This document shows, one piece after another, positions 8,648 to 17,527 of a stretch of DNA of 64,000 nucleotides. Every line of letters starts with the position of its first letter. The first letter of the stretch is position 1. The stretch is from Blastopirellula marina (GTDB lineage Bacteria; Planctomycetota; Planctomycetia; Pirellulales; Pirellulaceae). The stretch is taken from the NCBI RefSeq assembly GCF_002967765.1, contig NZ_PUHY01000010.1:806001-870000 (forward strand), read 5' to 3'. A program made the position numbers and the translations under genes. The notes under the pieces are model-generated. The model was not told the DNA's origin. It searched no databases and saw only the letters and a program-made list of their open reading frames with translations.

Positions 8648-9550
8648 ATGAATCGCTCCCGCCGAGAGTTCCTCACCAACTGTTCTGCTGCTGCCGGAAC
8701 TGCTGCGTGCTCGCTTGCTGTGGCTGGCCCAGCATCCCTTCTGGCTGCCGAACAGGATGCCAAATCCAAGCAGACCAAAATCAAAAAGGCTGTCAAAATT
8801 GGCATGGTGGGCGTCAAAGGTACGCTCGCCGAGAAGATGACCGTTTTGAAAGAACTGGGCTTCGACGGTGTAGAACTCAACTCCCCAGGCGGACCTGAGC
8901 CGGCGGAAGTCCAGAAGGCAATCGAAGTCTCTGGTTTGCCTGTGCATGGCGTCGTCGACTCGATTCACTGGAATACACGACTTTCCGACCCTGACGAAGA
9001 AGTCCGAGCCAAAGGGCTGGAAGGTCTGATCACCGCCATCAAGGCCAGCAAGGCCTACGGTGGCACAAGCGTGCTGCTGGTTCCTGGCGTGGTCAACAAC
9101 GATGTTACCTACGATCAGTGCTGGGAACGCTCGATCGAGCAGATCAAGAAAGCGCTGCCTGTCGCCAAGGAAGAAAACATTCAAATCCTCATGGAAAATG
9201 TCTGGAACAACTTCCTAACCGATCCGAAAGAAACCGCTCGCTTTATCGACGAACTCGATAGCGACATGGTCGGTGCCTACTTCGATGTCGGCAACACCGT
9301 GAAGTACTCGCCTCCGCACGAATGGATTCCTATCCTGGGTGCCCGCATCAAGAAGCTCGACATCAAGGATTACGGCAACGGCAAAGGTTTCGGCGCCAAG
9401 TTGCTGGAAGGGGACGTCGATTGGCCGAAGGTGATGGCCAACCTTCGCGAAATCAACTACGAAGGCTGGGCAACTGCGGAAATCTCAGGCGGACCTCGCG
9501 AGCGATTGACTGAAATCGCCGATCGTATGGATCGTATCTTCGCCAGCTAA
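8648..9550 (+). CDS. TAT-exported sugar phosphate isomerase/epimerase family protein
   Basis: The 300-residue protein starts at ATG 8648, which gives a twin-arginine signal (MNRSRREFLTNCSAAAGTAA) ending near LLAAEQ; GAGG lies 8 bases upstream. The mature part is a xylose-isomerase-like TIM barrel: KIGMVGVKGTLAEKMTVLKE, GFDGVELNSPGGP, then ENVWNNF, GAYFDVGN and KLDIKDY. The acidic and histidine-poor metal-site pattern resembles hydroxypyruvate isomerase and sugar epimerase relatives. Planctomycetes carry many such TAT-exported proteins. The substrate cannot be told from sequence; periplasmic action on a sugar or keto-sugar is inferred. Confidence 0.85.
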   Translation: MNRSRREFLTNCSAAAGTAACSLAVAGPASLLAAEQDAKSKQTKIKKAVKIGMVGVKGTLAEKMTVLKELGFDGVELNSPGGPEPAEVQKAIEVSGLPVHGVVDSIHWNTRLSDPDEEVRAKGLEGLITAIKASKAYGGTSVLLVPGVVNNDVTYDQCWERSIEQIKKALPVAKEENIQILMENVWNNFLTDPKETARFIDELDSDMVGAYFDVGNTVKYSPPHEWIPILGARIKKLDIKDYGNGKGFGAKLLEGDVDWPKVMANLREINYEGWATAEISGGPRERLTEIADRMDRIFAS

Positions 9551-9576
9551 GTAAGCGAAGCATATTAAAAGAAACA

Positions 9577-9610
9577 AAAGAGCTGTCCAAAATTCCTTGG
9601 GCAGCTCTTT
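9577..9610. terminator. Bidirectional terminator between convergent genes
   Basis: AAAGAGCTG (9577-9585) pairs with CAGCTCTTT (9602-9610), and the stem extends inward by CC/GG with one mismatch. The A-rich and T-rich flanks allow it to work both for the TIM-barrel gene (plus) and for larE (minus), whose stop codon lies 7 bases away. Confidence 0.75.
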
Positions 9611-9616
9611 CATACG

Positions 9617-10438
9617 CTACAGCTGAACCTGAATTAGCTGATTCAGACTGCCAGACTTCAAACCACCCAAGTCGAGCGTGACAAACTTGAAGCCGATCTC
9701 TCGTAACTCTGCTTCAACGCGCTGACGAATATCCGCATCAGCAAGGACGGCAATCGAATCAACGGGGACTTCGATTCTCGCCAAGTCTCCTTCGTGGTAG
9801 CGAACTCGCATGTCGCGAAGCCCCAGGTCTCGCACAACTGCTTCGGCCAGTTCGACCATCTTGAGTCGCTCTGGAGTGACCTCGACACCGTAGGCAATGC
9901 GGCTTGCCAAGCATGGCGACGCCGGCCGATCCCAGACCGGTAACGACCACTCTTTGGCGATCTTACGAAGGGTGGACTTGTCGATCGCACACTCGATCAA
10001 AGGAGACCGTACGTTCGCATTGGCAGCGGCGATCATGCCAGGCCGGTGATCTCCTTGATCGTCGAGATTTGCTCCGTTGACGATCACTTCGGTCGCGTAC
10101 CGCGAACGGATCGCTGTCAGGTGATCGTACAGTTCCGACTTGCAGTGGAAACAACGATCGGAAGCGTTGGCCACATAACCTGGGCGGGAGAGCTCGGAGG
10201 TCTCAACGACTTCGTGACGAATGCCAATCGCCGCGGCGACCTGCTGAGCAATTTCCAAATCACGCTGAGCCACGCTCGGACTTTTCGCGGTCACGGCAAT
10301 AGCTCGGTCTTGCAAGGCAAGCGACGCTGCTTTGGCCACGACACTGCTATCGACACCCCCAGAAAATGCGACGAGGCAAGACTCTAAATTGTTGAACCAA
10401 TCCAACAATTGCTGGCTGGCAGGGGAGGGGGCGTTCAT
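9617..10438 (-). CDS. larE: ATP-dependent sacrificial sulfur transferase LarE
   Basis: This 273-residue PP-loop enzyme matches LarE, which gives up sulfur from a conserved cysteine to make the nickel-pincer nucleotide cofactor of lactate racemase. Residues around 25-33 carry the PP-loop SGGVDSSVVAKA, and PASPCLASRIAYG supplies the sulfur-donor cysteine. The ATG at 10438 is preferred over a TTG nine bases upstream; neither has a good ribosome-binding site. No larA, larB or larC lies nearby, so the partner enzymes, if present, are elsewhere. LarE homologs also exist without lactate racemase, so the physiological role stays open. Confidence 0.9.
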   Translation of the reverse strand: MNAPSPASQQLLDWFNNLESCLVAFSGGVDSSVVAKAASLALQDRAIAVTAKSPSVAQRDLEIAQQVAAAIGIRHEVVETSELSRPGYVANASDRCFHCKSELYDHLTAIRSRYATEVIVNGANLDDQGDHRPGMIAAANANVRSPLIECAIDKSTLRKIAKEWSLPVWDRPASPCLASRIAYGVEVTPERLKMVELAEAVVRDLGLRDMRVRYHEGDLARIEVPVDSIAVLADADIRQRVEAELREIGFKFVTLDLGGLKSGSLNQLIQVQL

Positions 10439-10537
10439 GAACACCAAGTCAGGACAATAGGCTCGGGAAAATGGATAAACAACGCATACACCATTTTAGA
10501 TGGCGACCCGGAGGCGGACAACGACGCGTGGCGTAGG

Positions 10538-10660
10538 CTACACAATTCCAGCCAACGCGTGCTCAATCATCTCTTTCCGAACTAAGCGGTCGAGCCACGT
10601 TTCTGGGATGCCGTGTTCGCCCCAAAACGCACCGGCAAATTGGCCACTTTCGATTTGCAT
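10538..10660 (-). pseudogene. Remnant of an ADP-ribosylglycohydrolase C-terminus
   Basis: A 40-codon minus-strand frame reads GQFAGAFWGEHGIPETWLDR and ends a few residues later. This closely resembles the last helix region of ADP-ribosylglycohydrolases (pattern GQLAGA.YG...IP..WL..L). A stop codon lies directly upstream of the ATG at 10660, and the catalytic Asp-rich region that should precede it is missing. So this looks like the eroded tail of a deleted gene rather than a working small gene. The family resemblance is from memory of the motif, not a search. Confidence 0.6.
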
Positions 10661-10801
10661 CTACCATTAGTTTCCATCACGTCTTGCGTTTCAAGTTAAG
10701 TATCGACGTTTGGATTGAAGCGTTGGGGCCTGCCGATGGCAACATCGTCTTTGCGAACGAGTTGCTCACAATACTACCTGCTTCATACAGTCGAGGTCAC
10801 G
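10661..10801. other. Eroded non-coding stretch next to SRPBCC gene
   Basis: The bases between the glycohydrolase remnant and the SRPBCC stop contain no intact frame. They include 11 in-frame codons after the SRPBCC stop (down to a TGA at 10766-10768) that still read RDLDCMKQ, like the normal C-terminus of that family. Confidence 0.5.
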
Positions 10802-11212
10802 TTAGACTTCCTCTATTACAAAGCCGCGATACAGCGGCATCACTAACATGGCAAGCCACGTGTAAGGATGGATCCCCATCACCAGCGATAGCTCAACTTC
10901 GCTGCCAGAAGAATTGACGAAAAACGTCGTTTGCCAGATCGATCCACCAGCATCGGAGGTCAGGCAAATCCGATCGTTCTCGACCAACGCGATCGCTTCC
11001 AATTCCGTTTGTTCTTCACGTCCATTCTGCTGCCAAGTGTCGCGAAACGGTGTCCCAACTCCGTATTGCTGGGAAGCTATGAATTCCATATCCGTAATAT
11101 GAGGGAACGCTTCAGTGAAATTGCGGATACCAGAAATGGTCGCGAAGACCGTCTTTAGGGAAGCACGAACGAGACGCGTTGCCTGGACCGCTTTCGTAGA
11201 AGCTGCGACCAA
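10802..11212 (-). CDS. SRPBCC (START-like) family protein, probably C-terminally truncated
   Basis: This 136-residue protein fits the SRPBCC/polyketide-cyclase-like fold, a hydrophobic ligand cavity: SLKTVFATISGIRNFTEAFP at the start, GVGTPFRDTWQ in the middle and MGIHPYTWLAMLV near the end. The usual C-terminal helix carries an RDLD.MK motif. Here a TAA at 10802-10804 cuts the frame just before codons for exactly that motif, which continue in frame to 10766. A single-base nonsense change (for example AAA to TAA) or a sequencing error would explain it. The start is a TTG at 11212 without a good ribosome-binding site. The ligand is unknown. Confidence 0.65.
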   Translation of the reverse strand: MVAASTKAVQATRLVRASLKTVFATISGIRNFTEAFPHITDMEFIASQQYGVGTPFRDTWQQNGREEQTELEAIALVENDRICLTSDAGGSIWQTTFFVNSSGSEVELSLVMGIHPYTWLAMLVMPLYRGFVIEEV

Positions 11213-11246
11213 TAGAAGAGAAACGCTGGTCGGCCAATCAAAAAAG

Positions 11247-11320
11247 CACGCCCAGGAGGGCTCGAACCTCCGACCTGCGGTTTAGAAGACCGCTGCTCTA
11301 TCCAACTGAGCTATGGGCGC
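11247..11320 (-). tRNA. tRNA-Arg (anticodon TCT)
   Basis: The minus strand folds as a standard 74-base tRNA. The acceptor stem GCGCCCA pairs with TGGGCGT (one G-U at the end), the D-loop contains AGTTGGATAGAGC, the anticodon stem-loop is GCGGTCTTCTAAACCGC with anticodon TCT, and the T-arm is GGAGGTTCGAACCCTCC. The discriminator base is G, CCA is not encoded, and a T-run follows. It reads AGA/AGG arginine codons. Confidence 0.97.
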
Positions 11321-11536
11321 AAAAGCTTGCGGTGACACAAGTTCCCTTGATTCTAGCCTATGCGTGGCCGTCGCCAAGGGAATTGGGGAGCTGCGGCCAG
11401 GAATTTTGCTCTGATCCGCGTTAAGTTAACCGCTTGCTACTTGAGAAGCGACACGATTCAGGCCGGAAGGATCGCCCAACCGGCCAAAATCATGGGAATT
11501 TTATCCTCGCCTAAGAACTGGCTATTCAGATTCGCC
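11321..11536. other. Intergenic region between tRNA-Arg and alcohol dehydrogenase
   Basis: No gene, hairpin terminator or repeat that I can support was seen in this stretch. Confidence 0.4.
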
Positions 11537-12544
11537 CTAGAAATCGTTTTTCAGCACAATTCGGTAACGGGCCTTGCCGCTCTTGAGATGTTCCAAGGCG
11601 TCGTTAATCTTCGACATCGGCATCTCCTCAACCATCGGAGCGATGGCATGCCGACCGCTGAAGTCAAGCATCTTGGTTGCCAGGGAAGGGCTGCCGATGG
11701 GACTACCACCGACGGTTCGCTCTCCGGCCAGCATCGGGAACCAAGTCGCCTCGAACTTCGGAATCGCACCGACAATTTGTAGCCGCCCGCCGGGCTTCAG
11801 CAGATTGACGTAAGCATCCCAGTTCAACATCACATTGACCGTCACCAAGACCAAATCAAACTTTCCGGCCGCCGATGCCAATGCGTCTTCATCACGCGAG
11901 TTCAGGAAGTGATGGGCACCCATCTCCTTCGCTTCGGCTTCTTTGTCAGGCGACGTCGAGAACGCTGTGACTTCGCATCCCCAGGCGTTTACAAATTTCA
12001 GGGCCATATGCCCTAAGCCACCAATTCCGACGACGGCGACATGCCCAGTCGGGCTCAATTGGCTAAGGAACAAGGGATTGAAAACAGTCAGCCCACCACA
12101 GAACAAAGGCCCCGCTTTGGCAAAATCAACTGCATCGGGAATTGGGATTGCCCAGGCTCCCTGACACCTCACTTTGTTGGCGAAGCCACCATTGCGACCG
12201 ACGATTGTATCGACACCGTTAGGGCAGCGATGATGATTGCCCGACATACATTGATCGCAAACCATGCAGGATCGAGCCTTCCATCCCAGACCGACCTTCT
12301 GGCCTACCTTTAAGTGCTTGACCAAGTCTCCCATAGCCGCGACACGGCCAACTACCTCGTGACCGGGAACAAACGGATAGCTCGACATCCCCCAATCGTT
12401 GTCGACCATGCTGAGGTCGCTGTGGCAAAGCCCACAGTAGTCGACGTCGATCTCGACTTCATCCGGACCGAGTTGTCCAGGATCGTATTCATAGGATTCG
12501 AGCGTTTTGCCAGCTTCGGTGGCGGCATAAGCGAGAAAGCCCAT
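11537..12544 (-). CDS. Zinc-dependent alcohol dehydrogenase (YahK/cinnamyl-ADH type)
   Basis: This 335-residue medium-chain dehydrogenase/reductase probably oxidises alcohols or reduces aldehydes with NAD(P)H. The catalytic zinc ligands lie in CGLCHSDLSM (Cys about 37) and GHEVVGRV (His-Glu about 62). The structural zinc site is a four-cysteine cluster in CMVCDQCMSGNHHRC (about 93-107). The nucleotide-binding loop is GIGGLGHMALKF. The sequence is closest in style to YahK/AdhC-like aldehyde reductases of broad specificity. The gene stands alone, and a terminator of the next operon lies just upstream of its start. Confidence 0.9.
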   Translation of the reverse strand: MGFLAYAATEAGKTLESYEYDPGQLGPDEVEIDVDYCGLCHSDLSMVDNDWGMSSYPFVPGHEVVGRVAAMGDLVKHLKVGQKVGLGWKARSCMVCDQCMSGNHHRCPNGVDTIVGRNGGFANKVRCQGAWAIPIPDAVDFAKAGPLFCGGLTVFNPLFLSQLSPTGHVAVVGIGGLGHMALKFVNAWGCEVTAFSTSPDKEAEAKEMGAHHFLNSRDEDALASAAGKFDLVLVTVNVMLNWDAYVNLLKPGGRLQIVGAIPKFEATWFPMLAGERTVGGSPIGSPSLATKMLDFSGRHAIAPMVEEMPMSKINDALEHLKSGKARYRIVLKNDF

Positions 12545-12570
12545 CCTTTTACTCCTCTCAAAGCGATCAT

Positions 12571-12608
12571 AAAAAAACGCAGCACCAACTCAACCGGCGG
12601 TGCTGCGT
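12571..12608 (-). terminator. Rho-independent terminator of the Gld-like ABC operon
   Basis: On the minus strand ACGCAGCACC and GGTGCTGCGT (12599-12608 and 12577-12586 on the plus strand) form a perfect 10-bp stem, followed by seven T residues (12571-12577). It lies 43 bases after the DUF4340 stop codon. Confidence 0.85.
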
Positions 12609-12650
12609 GAATTATCGCACACTGACATTCCGAGAAGCAATCAAACGAAG

Positions 12651-14402
12651 CTAGTCGTTCGAGTCCTCCTGGGAATCATCAGACGATTCGTCCGATTTGT
12701 TCGCCGATTCTTCGGTTTCCGTCGGTTCGTCTTTTTCCTCTTCTTTTGGAATCGTAGCGGACTCTTCTGTCTCCGGCTCTGCCGGCTTCTCTTCGTCGCC
12801 ACTATTCATCGGTTCTTCGGATGCTGGCTTTTCTTCGGTCGGCTCTTTTGGCTCAGGGGAAGAAGCCGCTGGAGTCATTGGCTGTTGAAATGCCCCGGGC
12901 TGCATCACCTCTGGCTTCGTAGGAGGTCCGCCCATGCCGCCAGCGGACGGAAGCAACATGCCACGGCCACCTTGTTGATCGGCCGGCTGATTCGGGTTTA
13001 CGGCGATTTGATCGCGTTTCAGTTGGATCTTGGCAATATCTTCACTCGAAACGACGTAGTACCAATCGGCGAACTTGTCATTCAGGTCAAGAATCTTGAG
13101 CTTGGCAGCGGCTAGACGTTGATGGTAGACGTCCAATGCCCGACCGTTCGCATCTTTGATTTCTCGACGCAGCTTATCTTGTGCCTCGACATCTTGCCCT
13201 TCGCCTTCTTTAATCTCCGGAACCTCTTGCAGTTCCGGCATCGGTACCATCTCTTGGGCAAACTCGGCTTGAACAAACAAGTATTGCTGTCGCTGATCTT
13301 TATTCTCGCCACCCAGTCGCTGATTTCCGAACAGCAAGCGATAACGGACAGCATCTTTCGTTTCGAAAACAACTTCCCCATTGACGCCACAAATCTTTGC
13401 GGTGTCTTCGCCCGGCAGCGTATAAGGCAGGAACCCGGTTGCGATCAGTGTGCCCCAGTCATCCTGTTGTAACTTTTGAATCTCGAAGTCCTTCTTTAGC
13501 GCATCGGCGAGTTGGAGTGGTTTGGGCACAACGTCGACGATGGTGACATCCTTGAGGGCATCACGAATCGCGTTCAAGCGTTCCGTATTCAGAGCTTCCC
13601 CTTCCGGAATCTGAGCTGGCTGCAAGTGAGCTGGATCGCCGGCGGTAGGAGCTTGAAATTCGGTCAGATTCCAGCCGTTGCTGGCTTCGTTGAATGCGAC
13701 CTGAGCGTCCATTTGCGGTGAGAAACCAACAGTGCCTTGAGCGGTTAGCTGAAGGGTGTAATTGCGGAATCGCATCGCTAATACATCAAACGGATTAACC
13801 TCAAGCAGGTCTTTGTCGATCCAGTCGGAGAACTCAGTCGAGAATACCGTCGGATCAAGCTTCACCAGGTAAATCCGATTTCGGCCTGGGACGCGAACGT
13901 AGCGGAGTTGGGCGTTCTCTTTGTCGGCGTAGCCTACGATCAGATTCGCCAAGATCTTGTCAGCGGAATCTTTGATGGAGATCATCTGGCCCACCCCTTC
14001 ATCCGCAGCCGTCAGCGAATTGGCATTAGGCTCGACTACGCCGTAATCGGGTTGCTGACCCGGCGTTGCTTCGATAACCCGAAGGACCTTAAGGTCAACC
14101 AAGCTGACGGCGGCCTTTGTCATATGCTCGGTCGCATTCGCCGGATAACCACCCTTGGTGACGATTTGCCAGCCGTTCTTCGTGTTGGCAACTTCAAACT
14201 TGCGAATCGTGGCCCGCTCGGGGTCGAAGCGGGTGATCAGCATCGATTGTGCTTGAAGTGGATCGCTAAACTCGGGGAAGAGTGGCTTGTTGACCTCTTC
14301 TTCCGGAGCATCGTTGATCGCGACGGGGCGCGAAGCGTAGGCCCAACCACCAACAATGGCAGCGATGAGAATAAAGATCGCGGTTTTAGCTTTTTCACTC
14401 AT
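12651..14402 (-). CDS. DUF4340 protein of Gld-like ABC exporter
   Basis: This 583-residue protein has one N-terminal membrane helix (about 7-25), then a large extracytoplasmic part with DUF4340 character (repeats such as FEVANTKNGWQI and VNPFDVLAMRFRN). The last 100 residues are acidic and Pro/Glu/Ser-rich, and probably disordered. DUF4340 proteins commonly sit beside GldG/ABC-2 exporter genes, as here, 69 bases after the fused permease. Its role in the exporter is unknown; a substrate-handling or scaffold role outside the membrane is inferred. Confidence 0.85.
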   Translation of the reverse strand: MSEKAKTAIFILIAAIVGGWAYASRPVAINDAPEEEVNKPLFPEFSDPLQAQSMLITRFDPERATIRKFEVANTKNGWQIVTKGGYPANATEHMTKAAVSLVDLKVLRVIEATPGQQPDYGVVEPNANSLTAADEGVGQMISIKDSADKILANLIVGYADKENAQLRYVRVPGRNRIYLVKLDPTVFSTEFSDWIDKDLLEVNPFDVLAMRFRNYTLQLTAQGTVGFSPQMDAQVAFNEASNGWNLTEFQAPTAGDPAHLQPAQIPEGEALNTERLNAIRDALKDVTIVDVVPKPLQLADALKKDFEIQKLQQDDWGTLIATGFLPYTLPGEDTAKICGVNGEVVFETKDAVRYRLLFGNQRLGGENKDQRQQYLFVQAEFAQEMVPMPELQEVPEIKEGEGQDVEAQDKLRREIKDANGRALDVYHQRLAAAKLKILDLNDKFADWYYVVSSEDIAKIQLKRDQIAVNPNQPADQQGGRGMLLPSAGGMGGPPTKPEVMQPGAFQQPMTPAASSPEPKEPTEEKPASEEPMNSGDEEKPAEPETEESATIPKEEEKDEPTETEESANKSDESSDDSQEDSND

Positions 14403-14471
14403 AGCAATTCGCTCGGCGAATAAGTGCGAAGGATTTTATGTTGAGGACTCGGACGGAGGAGAAACGGCGGC

Positions 14472-17400
14472 TTACTTGATGATTCGATCTTTCGATAAGC
14501 CTTCTCGTTCCTTGAGTCGACGGAGGACGAACACCACGATACCAATCACGATCGGCGGGATCGGCGGCAGGGCAACGGCCAGCGTCTTTACTTGGTTTTG
14601 GTAGGCGAGAACCTTACGATTCAGCTCGCGCTGAATTCGTTCCTGTTCGCGTTGGAGGTTGGCTTCGATTCGAGCGACCGCGGCCTTCTTCTTATTCTCG
14701 ACGTCAGCTTCACGCTGAGCGAGATCAGACTGCAACGCTTGAACTTCTTTCACTTCCTCAACACGAATCTCGCCCCCTTGAGTCGCTCGGGCGTTGAGGT
14801 CGCGGATTCGCTTGTTCAATTCTTCAATCGGCTGCTGAAGCTCTTTCTCAAGCTCATCCTGTTGCTGCTGGGCACGAAGCGAAGCTTCACGCAGCGCTTC
14901 ATCCCCCTCAGTTCGGGCCGATTCGGTCAATGCTTCCATCAATCCCAAACGGGCGATTGGCTCATTACGACTGCGAATCGGAATGTACTCGTCTTCGCCT
15001 GCCAATTTATCGAGCAAGTTGAGCAGGAAGACCGTATTGTCGAGTTGCATTTCGGAAGGATCACCACTGACCGCTCGCATCTGGACGAAAGCACTATGCA
15101 GTAAGTCGATATCGGCGACCATTGCAACATTCAACTGCGGTTCGCTGGACTTGCTTTCCGCATCCTTGGTTTCGTCTTCTTCCGCGTCGTCCTCTTTCTT
15201 CTCTTCCGGCTGTTGCAATGCGGCGGCATTGGCAGCGGTCGACGTGGGCGTTCCTTGAATTAGCGCGGCCAGGACAAATGGATCTGGCATCCCTCCGGTC
15301 GGCCCGACAGCGATCTGACGTTTCGCATCCAGTCGCCGCTTGTCTTGTGCGTAGGTCATCAGGTCCTGGTAAGAAACCGTACCAATCTTCGTTCCAGTCG
15401 AGACCAACGGCGTGAAGGTCATCGACTTCGGGAAGCCAGGCTGTTTTTGAATTGCCCCGGGATACAGAAGCAGCATTTCTCGCAGGCCAGAAGTCACGTC
15501 GACGGTGTTATTCAGAGCCGTGTAATCGGGTGCCCCTGGTACAAATGGATCGGCAAACACGTATTCTTTCGTAATCACGCCTAGCTTGCTAAGACGAACT
15601 TCAGGGTTGTAATCTTGCCAGACAACATATGGCTGATAGTAGCGATCGGTAGGCAACTGCTTGCCTGGCATTTGAATGTGAAGCAGATCCCACAACTGAC
15701 GAATGTCGCCCTTCGGTTCCGCTGGACGACGACCGGGGAACTGGCTTCGCTTCTCTTGACCAATTGGGGTAGCAATTCCCATCAGTGTGGGTGCCGGGTC
15801 GTCGAAGATTGCCGTCGGCACGCCAGACTTGATGACGTCGATGAAATTCTGCATGCCCACCGGCGTGAGGCTTGATGGTTGAACCGCCAACAGAACATCG
15901 TACGAGGAAGGATCAATCGGTGAATTCGGATCGACCTCAGTCACATCAAACTGTTTTTCCAATTCGTTGATAATCAACTGAGGCGGGATGTTTTGGAAAC
16001 CTCCGAGTTGCGACTGCTGAATGCCGCCAAACAACTGAGCATCGGTCGCTAACACCCCAAGTCGCTTCCGCTTCTTTTCGGCCACGGTACCAATCGAGCG
16101 GACCAGTTCATACTCAACGGGGACCCCAGCATCGAAGAAGGGAATCACCACCTTTTCCAAACCGCTTTGTACGACCGCCCCGAGAATGACCTCCTCCTGA
16201 GCAAGCGCGCCACGCTCTTCCGAAAGCAATTGCCGTGGTTCGATTCCGTACGTCTCACGAGCGATATCGGCCGTTTCGCTAAATGGTTCGAGGCCATCAT
16301 GGATGACGACGTTGATGTTAGAACCGTTTAAAGCACGAAATTCATTCAGGTAATTGACGACGTCCAGCTTTGTTTGGGCGTGCGACTTTGGGACATTGCC
16401 ACTGACGAATGCTTCGATGCGGATAGGCTGCTCGGTGGAAAGATTGCGAACAAGTTCTTTGGTTTCCGGTAAAAGACTGCTCGTGCCATTCTCGGTGTAG
16501 TCCCATCGCACGTCATGAATGACGAAGGCCAGGGTGCCGGCAAATGCGACGACCAGCAAACAGACCGCGCGAATGATGAAATGGAACAAGAGCGACTCGC
16601 CATCTTTACCGCCGAGCCAATGCCGGCGACCGATGAGCACCATCGAAAGGTAGATCCCGACGAAGGTCATCATCAGGAAGTAAACCAGCGAACTGATCGA
16701 GACCACGCCACGTCCAAAGTCCGCGAACTGCTTACCCATACTTGCTTCGCTGAGGAAGCCGACCCATTCGTTCTGCGTTACGAAAGCATCCGAGTATTGC
16801 AGCAGCACGAACGGGGCATTCACCAAAATACCGAGCACGAAACCGAGCGTCAGGTTGTTCGTCATAAACGAGGCAACCATACCTAGTGAGATCATCGTCA
16901 GCCCGATGAACCAGTAACCGATGTAAGTTGTGATGAAGAGGCCAACGTCCATCGAGCCCAGCGAGAGGCTATCGAGCACCAGAAAGTTGCAGACCTGCGA
17001 GAAGATCAGCGACACGCTGAACACCGACACGGCGGCAAGGTACTTACCGATCACGATATCGAAGTCGGTTGCCGGCAACGTGAGCAATAATTCGTCGGTT
17101 CCGAGACGCTTTTCGTCCGCCCACAATCCCATGGTGATCGTTGGAATGAAGATCAACATGATGAGCGTTATCTGACCGTTTAGTTCATTCAAATTAGCCA
17201 GGTTCGCGTTGAAGAACTCGTGCGGCCAAAACGCGGCCATCGAAGTCAACAACACAAAGATCGCCAGAAAGACATACCCGGTAGGATTGCTAAAGTAGGA
17301 CTTGAAGTTTCGCTTCATCACCGCATACGATGCCTTCTTGGCCATCGAAAGCGGAATCAGCATGACGAAGAATGCCAAAGCGAATAGCAGATCAAACAAT

Positions 17401-17516
17401 ACCAGCGTCAGAAGCTTGAAGTAGAATTCGGCGGGCATCGAGGTATACATGAAACTTGACCGTATGGCTTCGTAAGGAGTCGGGGATTCGATCGTCCAAG
17501 CAGGGCAGGGGACCAA
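14472..17516 (-). CDS. Fused ABC-2 permease and GldG-like auxiliary protein
   Basis: This long protein (up to 1014 residues) joins two normally separate parts. Roughly residues 65-300 are an ABC-2 permease with six membrane helices starting at MKRNFKSYFSNPTGYVFLA. After another helix (about 325-345) comes a GldG/DUF4350-type domain (SLLPETKELVRNLSTEQPIR; DVLLAVQPSSLT). A Gln/Glu/Arg-rich coiled coil (about 890-975) and a final membrane helix (about 982-1000) follow. The start is uncertain: ATG at 17345 or 17318 would give a classical permease N-terminus, whereas the longest frame adds an extra hydrophobic stretch. It forms an operon with the ATPase upstream and the DUF4340 gene downstream. 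Confidence 0.85.
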   Translation of the reverse strand: MVPCPAWTIESPTPYEAIRSSFMYTSMPAEFYFKLLTLVLFDLLFALAFFVMLIPLSMAKKASYAVMKRNFKSYFSNPTGYVFLAIFVLLTSMAAFWPHEFFNANLANLNELNGQITLIMLIFIPTITMGLWADEKRLGTDELLLTLPATDFDIVIGKYLAAVSVFSVSLIFSQVCNFLVLDSLSLGSMDVGLFITTYIGYWFIGLTMISLGMVASFMTNNLTLGFVLGILVNAPFVLLQYSDAFVTQNEWVGFLSEASMGKQFADFGRGVVSISSLVYFLMMTFVGIYLSMVLIGRRHWLGGKDGESLLFHFIIRAVCLLVVAFAGTLAFVIHDVRWDYTENGTSSLLPETKELVRNLSTEQPIRIEAFVSGNVPKSHAQTKLDVVNYLNEFRALNGSNINVVIHDGLEPFSETADIARETYGIEPRQLLSEERGALAQEEVILGAVVQSGLEKVVIPFFDAGVPVEYELVRSIGTVAEKKRKRLGVLATDAQLFGGIQQSQLGGFQNIPPQLIINELEKQFDVTEVDPNSPIDPSSYDVLLAVQPSSLTPVGMQNFIDVIKSGVPTAIFDDPAPTLMGIATPIGQEKRSQFPGRRPAEPKGDIRQLWDLLHIQMPGKQLPTDRYYQPYVVWQDYNPEVRLSKLGVITKEYVFADPFVPGAPDYTALNNTVDVTSGLREMLLLYPGAIQKQPGFPKSMTFTPLVSTGTKIGTVSYQDLMTYAQDKRRLDAKRQIAVGPTGGMPDPFVLAALIQGTPTSTAANAAALQQPEEKKEDDAEEDETKDAESKSSEPQLNVAMVADIDLLHSAFVQMRAVSGDPSEMQLDNTVFLLNLLDKLAGEDEYIPIRSRNEPIARLGLMEALTESARTEGDEALREASLRAQQQQDELEKELQQPIEELNKRIRDLNARATQGGEIRVEEVKEVQALQSDLAQREADVENKKKAAVARIEANLQREQERIQRELNRKVLAYQNQVKTLAVALPPIPPIVIGIVVFVLRRLKEREGLSKDRIIK

Positions 17517-17527
17517 TTAGGCGGTGA

